Positions 11,701 to 24,124 of a stretch of DNA of 64,000 nucleotides are shown here, one piece after another. The stretch comes from Lutraria lutraria. Lineage: Eukaryota > Mollusca > Bivalvia > Venerida > Mactridae. The translations under genes and the position numbers were made by a program. The notes under the pieces were generated by a model. It was not told the DNA's origin and did no database searches. It was given only the letters and a program-made list of their open reading frames with translations. How positions within the stretch are numbered: the stretch's first letter is position 1; the number at the start of each line of letters is the position of its first letter. Where the stretch lies: NCBI GenBank assembly GCA_964023205.1, contig OZ026848.1, positions 1,602,501 through 1,666,500 on the forward strand, written 5' to 3'.

Positions 11701-14700
11701 CAAATAGATAGTGGGCCGAATACTGCATATGAGCTCCTATAAACAGAAAATGTGTGCATGCTTCTTGTTGTACTGCGCTGTTGTACTTAACATTGCACAT
11801 AAAATACAACTACTTAACTGCTAAGAACCTCGAAAGTTGCTGCGTGAAATAAGTTTATTTACCAGTGAACAAAATAAACTTAAAAATGCGTATTCGTGAA
11901 ACTGAATCGCCGCTAATCTCTCGAACAAGAGACGATTTCTGTATAAATAAATCTTATATCTTTGTTCACGTTCAGATTTGTCGATTTCGCTTTCCATTGT
12001 ATAATGTATAAGGTGTATTTAATCGGAAGAATTTGCCCGTATTACCAGGTGAGGGTTTGTTACTAAAAGATAAAGGTACAGTGCCATCTATTTGGTTTAG
12101 CATTGGCATTATATGAAGTGAGAAATGCCTTGAGAAATATTAAAAGGCAGTGAGAACGTCTACTAAATTACATACTCCTTCTTTTATATGGACCGACAAC
12201 AGTGCATAAAAGGTACAGTTCCGTATAAAAAACTTCCTCTTAAAATGCCAACAACAAGGCTACAAAAGTACACCTACTCTGACAAGACCGACAACAAGTT
12301 ATATGATTAAGTCTTGTTTTAAATACAGTTAAGATAGTTTCTATACAAATTGTAAGTAGAGCGGGCTAGCGGAGTGATTGTGTTGCATTTATGTCATTTC
12401 AAAAACAGAACATCCTGCTTTTAGAGATTGATTGTGGTCTTTTTTCTATGAGTGTATAGTATTTTAGGTCCAGCTGCATAACCATGACATGATGATTTTT
12501 TTGCATTTATTTCATTCAAAAAAAATTTCGTTTGCTTCTGGTATATTTCTGGGTAGTTGGATGTTTGATGTTTTAGCCCACTAGGCAACTGAAAGCCTTT
12601 TAAATTACAGCATCTCGAACGATCAAAACAAATAAAAAAATTCTATGTATGAGAAAAATATAATTGACTGGTGTAGGAATTCATGGTTTCTGGTCCCCCT
12701 TCAATCAGTGTATATACTAATTAAACCATGTATATAAAGAATTAAGTATTATCTGCCTAAGACAGGGGTGTCATTGGATGCCATCCAACTCATTGTAGCC
12801 AGATTTTGATGTATACACCATTGATCAAGAGTACAAGGTATTTTAAATGAATTGACAGGTCTGAAAATACATCTAATTTACATGCACTCTTGTCGACAAA
12901 AGTCAATTGTCCAGATGTGATTTCCGTGATTATTGTAAATTGTGTAGGACAAAGGAAATCATTTTGTATCATCAAAACATATGGTAGCAAATCGGAAGTT
13001 TCTTTTTTGTGCAGTACATTTATATATTATTAGAATATATATAAACATTATGAAGCATAAAAAGTTCTTATAAGTTCAGTTTATAGGGCTGGAACATTGA
13101 GTAATGATATTTAAGAGCTAGGATAGGCATGCTGAGACCTGTAAGATGACATTTGAGAGCTCAGGTAGCATTTAAGTATTGATATTAGAGTACTGCTGTG
13201 TGAGCACTGATTTAAATTTGAGTTCTGATTTTGAGAACTAGGACTTGAGGGCGGAGATATGAGACCTATAGATATTTAGATATATGTATTTAAAAGCTAG
13301 TATCTAAGCACTGATATTTAAGAGGTGTGACTTGAGTACTAGGACTTGGGTGGAGACATTAGAACTGATATAGTCCATATAGAACAAACAATATAGAACA
13401 ACAAATGAACCTATACATAATCTCAAAAGGTATACTTGGTGCAGAAAATTTATCAGCATAATGAAGTAGTGCATTAAGGATTTTCACTTTTTCAAAGGCT
13501 GAAGACTCTGGAGTTATCTGTCCTAGAACTTTTCTCTTGATGTTAAATAAATGAAAATCTTGTTTTGCACTTAACATACCATGTCCACAATAATGGAGGG
13601 GGGCATATGTGTCATATGGGCATATTACTTATTATTATTATTATTACGGTACTATAGTTTCAGTGTGTCTTCACTACACTAGTCATTATGTATACAGTAT
13701 TTAATATAAGTATGTTTATAGCATATAGTTGCCTATACCAAGTTACTTATAAATAACAGTTTCAAAGAAACTAAAGGAAAGATGAATAAATATAACTGTT
13801 ATGATAACAACTATTATCAAACAAGCTTCTGTCTGCATTCAGTCATTTATGGCCAATATTCTATTCATAAGGAATTTAAAGGTAAAAGCTATGAGCCCTC
13901 GGAATGATACTGTGACAGCAGGTTAAGGTATTGGCCCTTGGTAGTGGTAAATACTGATTATGTAGCTCTGTCATAGTGTCTGCAGAGATTTGGAACGTTG
14001 CACAAAGTATCGGAACCTGTAAAAAGGTCAACGATAAACATGAAACCATCTTTAATCATTCTTGTATTAGAACTGGTTTGGTGCCTTAAAATTTTAATGG
14101 GATTCCAGTGAACCTTCTGATCATCTGTATGTGAACATTTACAAGGACAGTAATCATCATCATCACCATCATCCTTAACATCATTTAATGATCATTATGA
14201 TTATCATCAATGTTATTTTCAACTTCACCACCACAGTAATGGCCCATAAGTTTTTATAATGAGATTAAGTAGGTAATATGTGAAATTGTTTAGCTTGATC
14301 CCTAATGCCCCTTCTCAAGCAACACGTGTGACAAACATGCACATTAACACAAGTGAATATTTATTGCATTCGAGTGGTGAACCAAATTTATCTATTTATG
14401 ATAAATCATATTTTACATAATGCCTTTCTTCAGCCACATCTTGTAAAAAGTGTTTTTTCTTAATTTTTTGCCGTATCGTTGAAAAAATACTCTGCTACAT
14501 TTCTATATGTACCAGTACTTAGTGATTAAAAAAAGAAAATTTCACAATGTTTTTATAAATAAACTTAAACTAATGGTAGTTTCACTGATGAGACATCTTT
14601 CTAGGTAAAATAAGACCTATTTTAATTCTAACATCCAAAAAGCTAATGGGCCTTAACATCAGCCTCATCATCATGACAAACAATTCTTACAGCAGGGTAC

Positions 14701-16722
14701 ATTCCATTTTCTAATGATATGAAACTTTGGTCAAACACATAACTCTTAATATTACTGAGAAATGTTGTACTGACATTCATATTTTGTTGCAGACATTAAT
14801 TGCATCATCTATTTCTTCTACATCACTAGAACAGTCTTTCAGGTCAGAATCCAAAAAGACTTGTGTGTCTCAGGAATCAGAAGCAATTAATACATACTTG
14901 CTTTACTACTTCATCTGCCAACAAAAGTTTGCAACTGTATTCAACATTAGAAATTGGGTAATAAAACTATAGTCTGATATTTTCCTGATATATCACAGTC
15001 ACTAGAAATATAAGAACAGAAGTCTCAAATTGGGTACTGCCACTCAATTTCAATGATGCAGTAAGGTGCAGAATAAAACTGCATAAAATAATAAGTGAAA
15101 TATGTCACAATGCTCAGTTATACAGGCTTTTCAACCAGGCACTTCCATCAAAGCATTATTATTGCTATGAGGATAAAAAATAATAGCGGTTATCAGACAA
15201 GTGTTGGCACCGCTTGCAGCACTCTTGTTTAAACAGTGTACAGGTGTAGTAGGGAAATGCACCTCTATTTGTGATATGACAGTCACTCACTGTCAGTCAT
15301 TACATGGTCTCACATTAGGTCGGTACGACATCAGATTCAAAAATAGAATAAAAAGTTTCTTCAGTTTCACAGCCAGTTGTACCATGTAAGGTCTGTAACT
15401 GACTGGCTACTCATTCATTACTACTTGGGCATTTCCGAAACTGAGAAATATGCCTCATACATATAAAGTGTACATGTAGGGTTACAAATTTTCAACCAGC
15501 AAATAACCCCCAGAATGTCAAAATTATATGTCATAAGTGATGTCATTACAAATATGTACTGATGAGTTACTTCCCATCTTATGTTGTAACTTTTTATGCA
15601 TTTTGCACAAAAAAGTAACAGCCAAATAAGTAACAACCTTTTTACAAATGTATCATATTTTTGATATATGATGAAAAAAACCATAATATTTATAGAGGTT
15701 AAGTATATTGATAAAGTGACTTGAAAAATGAAAAAAAAAGTCATTTTTAGAAAAAAAAGTGAGTTACAACCGTTTTGCGCTAAACCTGCGTTATGTCATT
15801 CTGTACCTGGGAACACAGAGGACAAAATTGATAAAATCTTGAAATATATAGCACTAAGACCAAGTTCAAGAAGCATCATTATGACCAAATATTTTCATTA
15901 CAAGTGAAGTCGGTTTTACATTGTCCCTTTAACATAATAAACTCTACTTAATATATCACAATTGACGAGATTTTTGTATTTTTCACTAATCTTAAATTAA
16001 AGGTATTTTCAAATGATTTTATAGGCGGGAATAACTAGTTTTATAGAGAAAGATTGCGTATGGAGTAGATTTAACATGTCCTTACAGAGAGAACCACAGT
16101 TCTGGGATCCATATGGTGAATAGTTCAACTAATACCAGGGACTTATATACACACATAGTCCTGTATTTGTTTTTGTTTTCTGAAAAATGTATCTTTTTTA
16201 TATTATGGATGACAAACAAAATACTATTTTCATATATTTCAAACGCTAAAAGTTTGAAGCCAAAATTGTGACCGGAATGACTTCAACCATTGTGTAGTAG
16301 TACTTAATGACTCTTAATCAGTCACGCACTAGTAGGCGTGGTCCAGATACTAAACAAGCATGTCACATTGCAAGATCAGGGAGTCTGCAGATGGTCCTTA
16401 GAGTCGAAGCAACTCAAAATGACTAATAAACGACTATCTACCATTGTCTCGAAATATATGATGTATATTAATTCGGATATGCAAATTAGTAAAAAAACAG
16501 TTTGTTTCTGGTCATCCGTCCTATTCCATTTTCCCCGCGATCCTAGCTATAGTCTTTTTATTAGCTCCGATGAAGGGTACATTCACTTTCTCACTGACAT
16601 TTTTTACATTTCTGCACGCTTTCAAGAACAATAAATGCTTTGTTCGATAACGAAGTAACGTATACTCATACTCTCGTACTTTTTACCGATTACAATAGCT
16701 TAAGTCGCCCTTTTCTTTGTAG
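8710..16722. other. Long stretch with no supportable gene
   Basis: About 8 kb of AT-rich sequence. All ORFs are under 110 codons and lack splice or codon signals. Local structure includes a direct repeat of 'ttgcaaggccccga(t/g)gttat' at 9933 and 9970 and an imperfect duplication of the surrounding 'ctctga(g/a)ctcaaa' sequence. There is also a (CAT)n-like microsatellite at 14150-14215 and a (TTA)n run at 13630-13645. A weak exon-like interval at 14794-14844 (acceptor TTGTTGCAG, donor CAG/GTCAGA) could not be tied to any protein. Confidence 0.4.
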
Positions 16723-18267
16723 CTCTGATAAAAATGGGAGATTATCATTGGTACGGTTGTGAAGCCAATAAAGATGTGAAGAGAGCAGCTAATTTATATG
16801 CTGATGCTGCAAGGAACAATGATCCTCATGTGAGTGAGAACGGTCCACAGTCAAATATTTACCATTTAGTTCCGTGCTTACAATAAAGAATATACATAAA
16901 ATATTCCATTAATAACTTTATCCATTTAAAAAGGGACTATGATTGATTCTCTAACATCTACCCTATCTACGTTGTCGGACTGAAATGGCTTCTTACAGGC
17001 CTGATGTAAAAATCGTCTTTGGTATTCTTCAGTTATGACCCCTGATTCAGCAAACAAGAAATATTAAGTGAAAAGGAAATATACCCAATCTTTATTAGAT
17101 AATTTGACGGGCGTATTTTGTGAGAGTTTACCACTCACTCTTGTTCAATTTAACTTTTGAAATCTGTTTTTTTTTCCTTTGAAATACATTTCTGAAAGAA
17201 CGACAAACGTTATTTATCACAAAAATGTACTTTCATACAGTACTTTGGACATGTCTGTTCATTACAAATACAAATATATAAATGTTGATTCATGTCTGAG
17301 CTGTTTGTTGTTTCTTATTTCAGATGTAAGTATTCAGCTTATAAGACAGCGGCATATATTCCATGTTCTATCACATTATACAGAATACAAGCTGTACATT
17401 TCTGGGATATTTACAGAACTATTATCAAGGCGAGTTGTCTGTATATGCAATGTCCACCCAAACCCCTACATTCCTAAATGTCTGTTACGAACAAGCTATA
17501 AAAATACAATTAACATTTTAATAGGCTTTTGTTAGCAATTATGATGTATCTGACAGAACTTCATCTAATTCCGATATGACTTCAAGCAGTAATTAACGTG
17601 CTTCTGTAACATAGTGCAATATTTAATTGTTGAGCTATTCAATATTGACTATGTATGTAGTTTGCCTTTAGTACATTATACAATATCTATCTATGGTGTT
17701 ATTCAATACTAAATCTAACTTTTATTGTTGTAGGTCACCATGTAATATTAACATGTTTATTTATAATGTTGTTAACTGATGTCGTGGCAACTTATTACCG
17801 GTCTATAAATAATTAAATATATAGGATGGTATATAAGATGACGGGCATCGGTGCAAGGTAGATTTGTCTGAGCTATGAATAAAATACACTAGTAGATGTC
17901 GACTTAAAATCGTGTTGTGATTATTATGTTACCCTCCCTCCTTGCTATGTAGGTTTGGAGCGCTATGTATATGGTGATGGAGCTTTGGCTTATTTGGCTC
18001 TAGTAAATTATTATTTTGTATATGTTTTTTTAAACATGAATGATTCAGAAATTAGAGTCTTTCTTCCTTCACATAAAATGGTATAAACAAATGTGGTAAC
18101 ACGTGACAAAAATGATAGATTCTATATTTGACTAATACATGTTCTACAGTGTACATGTATTTGTATTTCAGTTGACCGGTGTTCTGGCCATGACTTTATT
18201 GTCAACGTATGTGTTCCTAAAGTCACATCTTCGAGGAAGAAATACTGACCTTACAGACAATATTTAA
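16723..18267 (+). CDS. SEL1L3-like Sel1-repeat protein, 3' exons (partial, exon apparently missing)
   Basis: Three exons are supported. Exon a is 16723-16829 (acceptor TTTCTTTGTAG, donor CAT/GTGAGT). It reads LIKMGDYHWYGCEANKD... then RAANLYADAA, the first half of a Sel1 repeat. Exon b is 17324-17429 (acceptor TTCTTATTTCAG) and reads CKYSAYKTAAYIPCSITLYR... then FWDIYRTIIK. Its YIPCSITLYR stretch resembles the segment after the last Sel1 repeat in SEL1L3-type proteins. Exon c is 18172-18267 (acceptor TTTGTATTTCAG) and gives a hydrophobic anchor, LTGVLAMTLLSTYVFL, a basic stop-transfer (KSHLRGR) and TAA. Exon b joins c in phase only with a GC donor (AAG/GCGAGT). Exon a ends in phase 0 but b needs two carried bases, and the second half of the Sel1 repeat is absent. 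An exon is therefore missing or lost. Upstream exons were not found. An AATAAA at 18842-18847 could end the transcript. Confidence 0.6.
16830..17323 (+). other. Intron of the SEL1L3-like gene; expected exon not seen
   Basis: I looked here for the missing second half of the Sel1 repeat (a G.FNLG-type motif followed by a helix) and found no open frame resembling it. The interval is AT-rich and otherwise featureless. Confidence 0.4.
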
Positions 18268-19867
18268 TGATGCTTCATCATTTATCTCATTTAAAAGAAA
18301 CTTAAATTATCACTGACATGTTGCGTATATGTGTGTTTCACTTCATTCTAAATTTTTGTATGAAAATAATTACAATGCTTCTTATGCTGACAACGTCCCG
18401 GTGGAACGGTATGAGTTGATTTTAATCAGACTGGAGAATCCATTAACTTTACACATGTTTTTGCTTTCTGGGCATACCATGCGATGCTTTAATAATATAT
18501 TGTCTATAAGAGTCGTTCACAAAGACGGTTCCTGGTTCTTCTGAAGTTTGCGCATATCTAGTTGAACCAATTTTTTCGCGTTATCTGACTTCAAATTATG
18601 ATTATCTATGTATGTCATGATAGATTCATGACAAAACATTTCGCTAATGGTATAATCATTTCATGATCATTTGTGTATTCATGAGAAATACATATCATTA
18701 TGCGTTAGTTGTATTAGAAATTATACTGTGCATTAAATTATAGTTGTTTCCGAATTATATTACCTGACTAATTGCATCCATCTAGACGCTGGTTGTGTGC
18801 TATTGGTGGGTGACTAAACTCATGAGATTTTATAAAATGCAAATAAAGAAAGAATGGCTTCTGGTGTTTGTCACACGCTAGCGATCATCATTGTAGGGTG
18901 TATTTGGATTAATATATGTGTCTTGTCCATTTGGTAATTTATTATAATAATGATACTCAAACTAAAAGGTAACTATTCATCATCATTCTCAACCTGTTAG
19001 AGGACTGGAATCCTTAGTACATTGTAGAAAATCCTGTTATTGGTTGACGATGTTTGATTATACTACTAAATTGTTGATTGGAAAATAGATATTTTATTTA
19101 TTGTTGCACTGTCGTTGTTTTATTTGTGTTTAGTAGATCATTCAATAAATCTGAAAGTTTACCGCATTTCATATAGTCGTTTGACTACAATCTATCGATC
19201 ATTACTATATATATAGATGATATTCTCGGGAGGGGTGTCTTATCTTCTTGCATCGACTGCTCAGGAAAGAATAAGTGGATGAATAGAAGTAAGTTAAACT
19301 AAAATAATATTATATGTTTCTGTGAACTATCTGTTGGTTTAGGAAACATGTTTTGTTAAGGTACACTATAAATTCAGTTGAAAATGAATGCTGACAGGAG
19401 TCATAAAATTATTATTCGAGGCCGGCTAGGGAAACTTTGTTTTCATTTTTTTATATATATCATTTTTTAGTTTGCTAGTGTTCTACCATCGTCGGACACT
19501 CACGGTCGCTGCGATGGTGTTTTACATGCTATAAAACATTAGGCCATTACGTGGCGTCTGCCTCTTTGTGAACTTTGAATTAGACTCTGTTACAAGTTGT
19601 ACGGTAGTGTATGGTTGTACAACATACATATTCCTACAACAAGTTTGCTTTAATGTCAACAGCAGGTTTCTGCTACTGTATCAATTGTGTATCTTTGACA
19701 CGCGAAGACTGCTTGAATGGAGGTATACCGTCAGTTAGATATGTTGCGCTATATGCACACATTAATCAAGGTACCCGTGTTGTGCTAGTGTTGTGTGTCG
19801 GGTATACAGTTGTTGTTGTCGCATAGGCATATTACTCTATGTATGTATTGTTTGTTTGTATGAGTTT
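18268..19867. other. 3' flank of the SEL1L3-like gene; no further gene seen
   Basis: Contains the candidate polyadenylation signal at 18842-18847. Otherwise AT-rich DNA with no paired splice sites around an open frame. Confidence 0.4.
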
Positions 19868-20056
19868 TACACCCCTTTTCAACAGTGATAGTCATACTGG
19901 GAAGAAGCAGTACTGGACTCCCATCCTTCATAAGCAACTGCCTACTTTCTCACATGAGATATGATCGGTAGCTAGGCTCGAACCCACGACCCTCTATCAG
20001 TGAGAGATTACAGTGATGTGAAGTCAGCGACCTTTACCATTCGACCACGGAGGTGG
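19868..20056 (-). repeat. tRNA-derived SINE (family 3), minus strand
   Basis: Read on the minus strand it begins with 'ccacctccgtggtcgaatgg', then 'gtcgctgacttcacatcact', a B box (GGTTCGAGCC) and the tail 'gttgaaaaggggtgtaaaac'. It matches the copy at 43474-43702 along its length with small gaps. The head resembles the widespread bivalve tRNA-SINE type that starts GCCTCCGTGGTCGAGTGG. Confidence 0.75.
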
Positions 20057-20395
20057 GCTATATGTACGAGTTTGTGCACTGCTTCACAAGCAGCACGGAT
20101 TGTACAGGTACTTGTCTATGTTCGTTAGCGGTTGTGACCGAGTAATTTGTTTCGAGGTCGATCGTATAGAGTATCCATGGTTGTATACCTATGTGAGACA
20201 GATACTGCATGTAATTATTTGCGTAAGTGTGCTGGCATGTGAGTGCATGTACACTGATATGCTGGAACCAAGAAATTGTATTTATACTAAAACTATCAGA
20301 CTATTGGAAACGACTAATTGCAGAACCATTTGCTAACTTTCATAACCTATTATGTTAATATTGTGCGGTGCCTTTCACCTTGTTTTCGTGCTAAG

Positions 20396-20504
20396 TACAG
20401 CGCAACCTCTCCAAAGCAACGCCTTTTTGGAGTAGCAAAATTATGTTGTTGTTCAAGGATGATTGTTGCTAAAAAAGGGCCGATCTGTAGAGGTTGTACT
20501 GTAC
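20396..20504. mobile_element. Short pogo/Tigger-like MITE
   Basis: The termini are TACAGCGCAACCTCT at the left and AGAGGTTGTACTGTA at the right, which are inverted with two differences. TA on each side fits a Tc1/mariner-superfamily TA target. The interior is itself partly palindromic ('gcaac...gttgct'). Related copies lie at 35653-35743 and 37066. Confidence 0.6.
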
Positions 20505-20816
20505 TGCTGACTCCCGACTTGTTCTCAAGTCTAAAATACAAAGAATGAACATATTCTTTTCCACCGAATTTAATTAACTACGTTCATAGGAAGAAGAGTC
20601 TCAAATACAAGAATACATGAAAACACAAAAATCCGATAGATGACAACATTTATGTTATCCTCACTTATTATTGGCATGATAAATTCAAACGTTAAAATCA
20701 GACAGTTCGTTCAGTAAAAACGTTCACAAAGTAATAGGCCTACAATAACATACAATAATTAGACTTAGAAACACAAGCAAGATGTCTCAACGCCTAGAAT
20801 ACAGTGGTTTATTTTA

Positions 20817-21917
20817 TGCCCCCATCACACCAGAGCACGTCCGCACCACGATCGCAAAGTTCCTACCACGTCCTGAAAAGTTTGATGGACGTGGCGGGGA
20901 CGGGGTCAAACTCGAAAAAGATGATGCACTCAGGCTCGCACTACGCTCTTACAACGTCTTTGCCAGGCTCTCACTGCGTCTATCACGTTCCCAGTAAGTT
21001 CATTACACGTGCAGCTTCCCGTTGTCACCAGGTCTATTGCGTTTATACTACGTCCAAATTACGTGCTCACTACGTCCATGAAGACTGAACTGTGCTCTCC
21101 CTAGGTCCAATAACGTCCTCATTGCATTCACTAGCTCCGTATGTATACTGTACCATATGTGTCCATTTATATTAGCTGGTCATGATGGCAAAACAGAAGT
21201 CTTCTTTCTGCTTATAATCATGCACTAACACAACATAATCTAAGTTGCTTCATGTTTCTTTTTCTTCTACATGTTGTATTTCTTATTTAGAAAACGGCAA
21301 TTTCAGCATCCAAAATGGCTTGTTGTCAGGTGGTACAATAACAAAATGCATTCATCTGCTAATTTGACTGGAAATGAAAGAATGGTGTATAAATCCAGTA
21401 TTTATACTAATTGCTCAGAACCTGACAGGAACGTACTGGTTACCTATTGCAAACGTACTAAAGACGTGACGGAGCAAAATTACAACCTAGTGCAGTCTTC
21501 TGTAACGTGATGTGGACGTACTATGGTCTTAGCATACACCTGGTTGAGACGTAGTGAGAACTTCGCTGTCGTAACAAAAGCGTAGTAACAACCCAGTGAC
21601 AACGCGGTGAAAATCGCTTGCTGTCTTTTCAAGTCCGCACCACGCTTCTTCTGCGTCAATGAAGTTCCAACTAGGTTTCAGTCACGTCCCTGTTACGTTC
21701 TCACTACGTAAGCACTGCGTTCTAATTTGACCACGTCCCCGCCACGTTACTTTTTGACATGCCAAAAGTCCCACCACGTCCTTCACGTCCACGAAGACCA
21801 TACCACGCTTGAACCGGTTCCTACTGCGTCCTCATCACGTTAATCAGGTTCTTGCCACGTCCTGTCAGGACGTGGTGGAAGTAGTGCAAACGTGGCCCTA
21901 GTGTGATGGGGGTATTA
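20817..21917. mobile_element. 1.1-kb inverted-repeat element made of CCACGTCC-like words
   Basis: The left end reads CCCCCATCACACCAGAGC and the right end is its near-exact inverse (GCCCTAGTGTGATGGGGG). Inside, both halves are filled with short variants of C-A-C-G-T-C-C ('accacgtcc', 'actacgtcc', 'actgcgtcc', 'gtcacgtcc'). They are spaced roughly 9-20 bases apart and are densest at 20835-21130 and 21600-21880. Between them (21130-21520) is ordinary AT-rich DNA. No transposase is readable. Two ORFs called here (20782-20997 and 20804-21088) are by-products of the low-stop composition. Confidence 0.65.
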
Positions 21918-24124
21918 CATCCACTTAAAAACGACCAGAAATCTCAAAATTTATAAAGAAATACATATACATGGATCTTACCTAAACAAACATAGAATAA
22001 ACCTATGTTTTTCCTTCGAATTTTATAATTACGTTCAACAATGAAGAATACGTTATACGTTTAGCCAATGAAAATATACGTTGCAATATTTCAAAAACTA
22101 TCAAACCAATAAAAAATTAACAGTACATGAAGTGTTCGGGGCTGACCTTATGATTATGACTGAAATCGGGACTTAAAAATATATAGCTTAACAATCCATA
22201 TTTCAGAACTAGACATCTGATATAAAAAAACAAAAATCATTGATACCATTTATGATTTCCGACGGCTACAGTAATGACATTTCACATGAATTTATGACGA
22301 ACTAATGAAAAACTAAAGAACCATATGCAGATAATCTACTTAGATGATACCGACAAAGAGTGATCTATTGTTAATTAGCGTCTTAATGACTTTTTGTGTT
22401 TGCACATTCTGTAAACTTGACAAAATTCATTTGATGCATTACATTTCACTGATACATTTATAAGTGTTGTTAAACGTATTTGCTTTATCAACAAAAATAG
22501 TGAGAGAGGAATTTATATAAGTAATCCTTGTTTTCCAATCCAAAATATCCTATCTTAGTAACTATCACAATTCATGTATGTGTGTATGTTTGAAATATAA
22601 TTTGAAATAAAGTTTAAACTAACAAAAATAGTATCAAACAAGAATATAACACAAAGTGCTGAATAAAGCCAAATTACACCTACATGTTTGTCATATAACA
22701 GTGGCCAGAGAACGCTATCGGTCTGTTTTAATACATGTAATATTTGTATTTAATAATAAGAAGATTCAACAATCAAACGAATATAGGAGATTGATTCCAA
22801 ATGAAAATTACTGAAATGAGTCTATGATCACATAAATAAAATGATAACGCAATTAACCAATATTTTGAATTCGTTTGGTCAATTTGTGCAGTATGAACAG
22901 ACAAGATAACTTTTAATACACAGATAAAGTGCAAAATAGACAATTTCAAGCAAAATGAAAACAATCAGAACGTTCATTCAACGCAAACGTGTTAGTGCAA
23001 TATGGCATCTAACTATGCTTTATATATCACATAATCCAGTGACAAATAGTGAGCGACTGAACAACTAATATTTTTCATTGATTTTAAAGCTGTGAGTAAT
23101 TAAGTGATGTTTCCAATACTTAATTGTTATGGTATTTGGTTATTACAAACAATCAATAGTACGATGGCAATATTTAAGTAAATACACAGTTCCATCACTG
23201 ATATGGTTTTACATGTCCAACATCGAGGATTTATTATGATCATTCTATCACTCGGTAACACACTAACGATATGCAGATAATTTATTTGTTTTGCAGAATT
23301 CAAGACAACAGAAACAACAGTTTGAACGTCATTATATATGAATCACAATATGATATGTCCACATGTTTAATGAAACTTCTTATCAGGCAGATTTCTTGAA
23401 TTCGTATCAATGTAATAATATTTTCAACTGTAAGATCAAGCTGCTACAAGTCCATTTCCCAAGCAATACTCTTCAATTAATTGATCACGTCTGTAGATTT
23501 CTACATATCACATTATAATATAATAAATATTTAACGTGTAATAGATACACTTTCGTATTATCTTTCCCGTTGTTTAATTACGACAGTCCTTTCCTGGAAT
23601 AAAAAAAAACAGAATGATACCAGTCTTCCAGGGAGACAGTCCAGAGAAGCCAATTAAAAGGACAATAAGTTTAATACTGAATACCTTGCATTCACATTGT
23701 TTAAACGATGAATTGTTCGATTATTTGAACCTACACCTTTAGTATATCATTGTTAACCAGCAGAAGAACCAGCAGAGAAAAGTTGAATCCTAGATGTACT
23801 AAGTTTTGTTTTACTGATTGATCAAACACATTATATTAGCAAAACCAAAAGTTTTCATTTTGAAAATATCATTCAATACGCTTAGAAAAATAAATTATAG
23901 AAGGTGCATATCTATCTACATGAATAATAAAAAGTACTCATGCAAAGAAAACATAAAACATGTACAAAACCATAACCACGGTAGTACCTGGGAAAACATA
24001 TTTCAATATAAATCAACACTATAGCAGGATAATTAGAACGCTTTGGTAGAAAAAGAAAAGCACTAAAAATAGCAATAAGAAAACATAGCTCTCAGAAAAA
24101 GAAAATGTTAAAAATACGTAATAG
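21918..24124. other. AT-rich left flank of the 95-bp satellite
   Basis: No exon, tRNA-like head or long repeat is visible. The last 100 bases before the satellite contain A-rich words ('gaaaaagaaaagcac', 'gaaaatgttaaaaa') that may be decayed monomers. Confidence 0.4.

Noticed and set aside
15421..15744. 107-codon minus ORF with hydrophobic stretches
   Set aside because: Low-complexity AT-rich translation with no splice or family support.
17179..17535. 118-codon plus ORF
   Set aside because: Overlaps exon b of the SEL1L3-like gene in another frame and shows no family resemblance.
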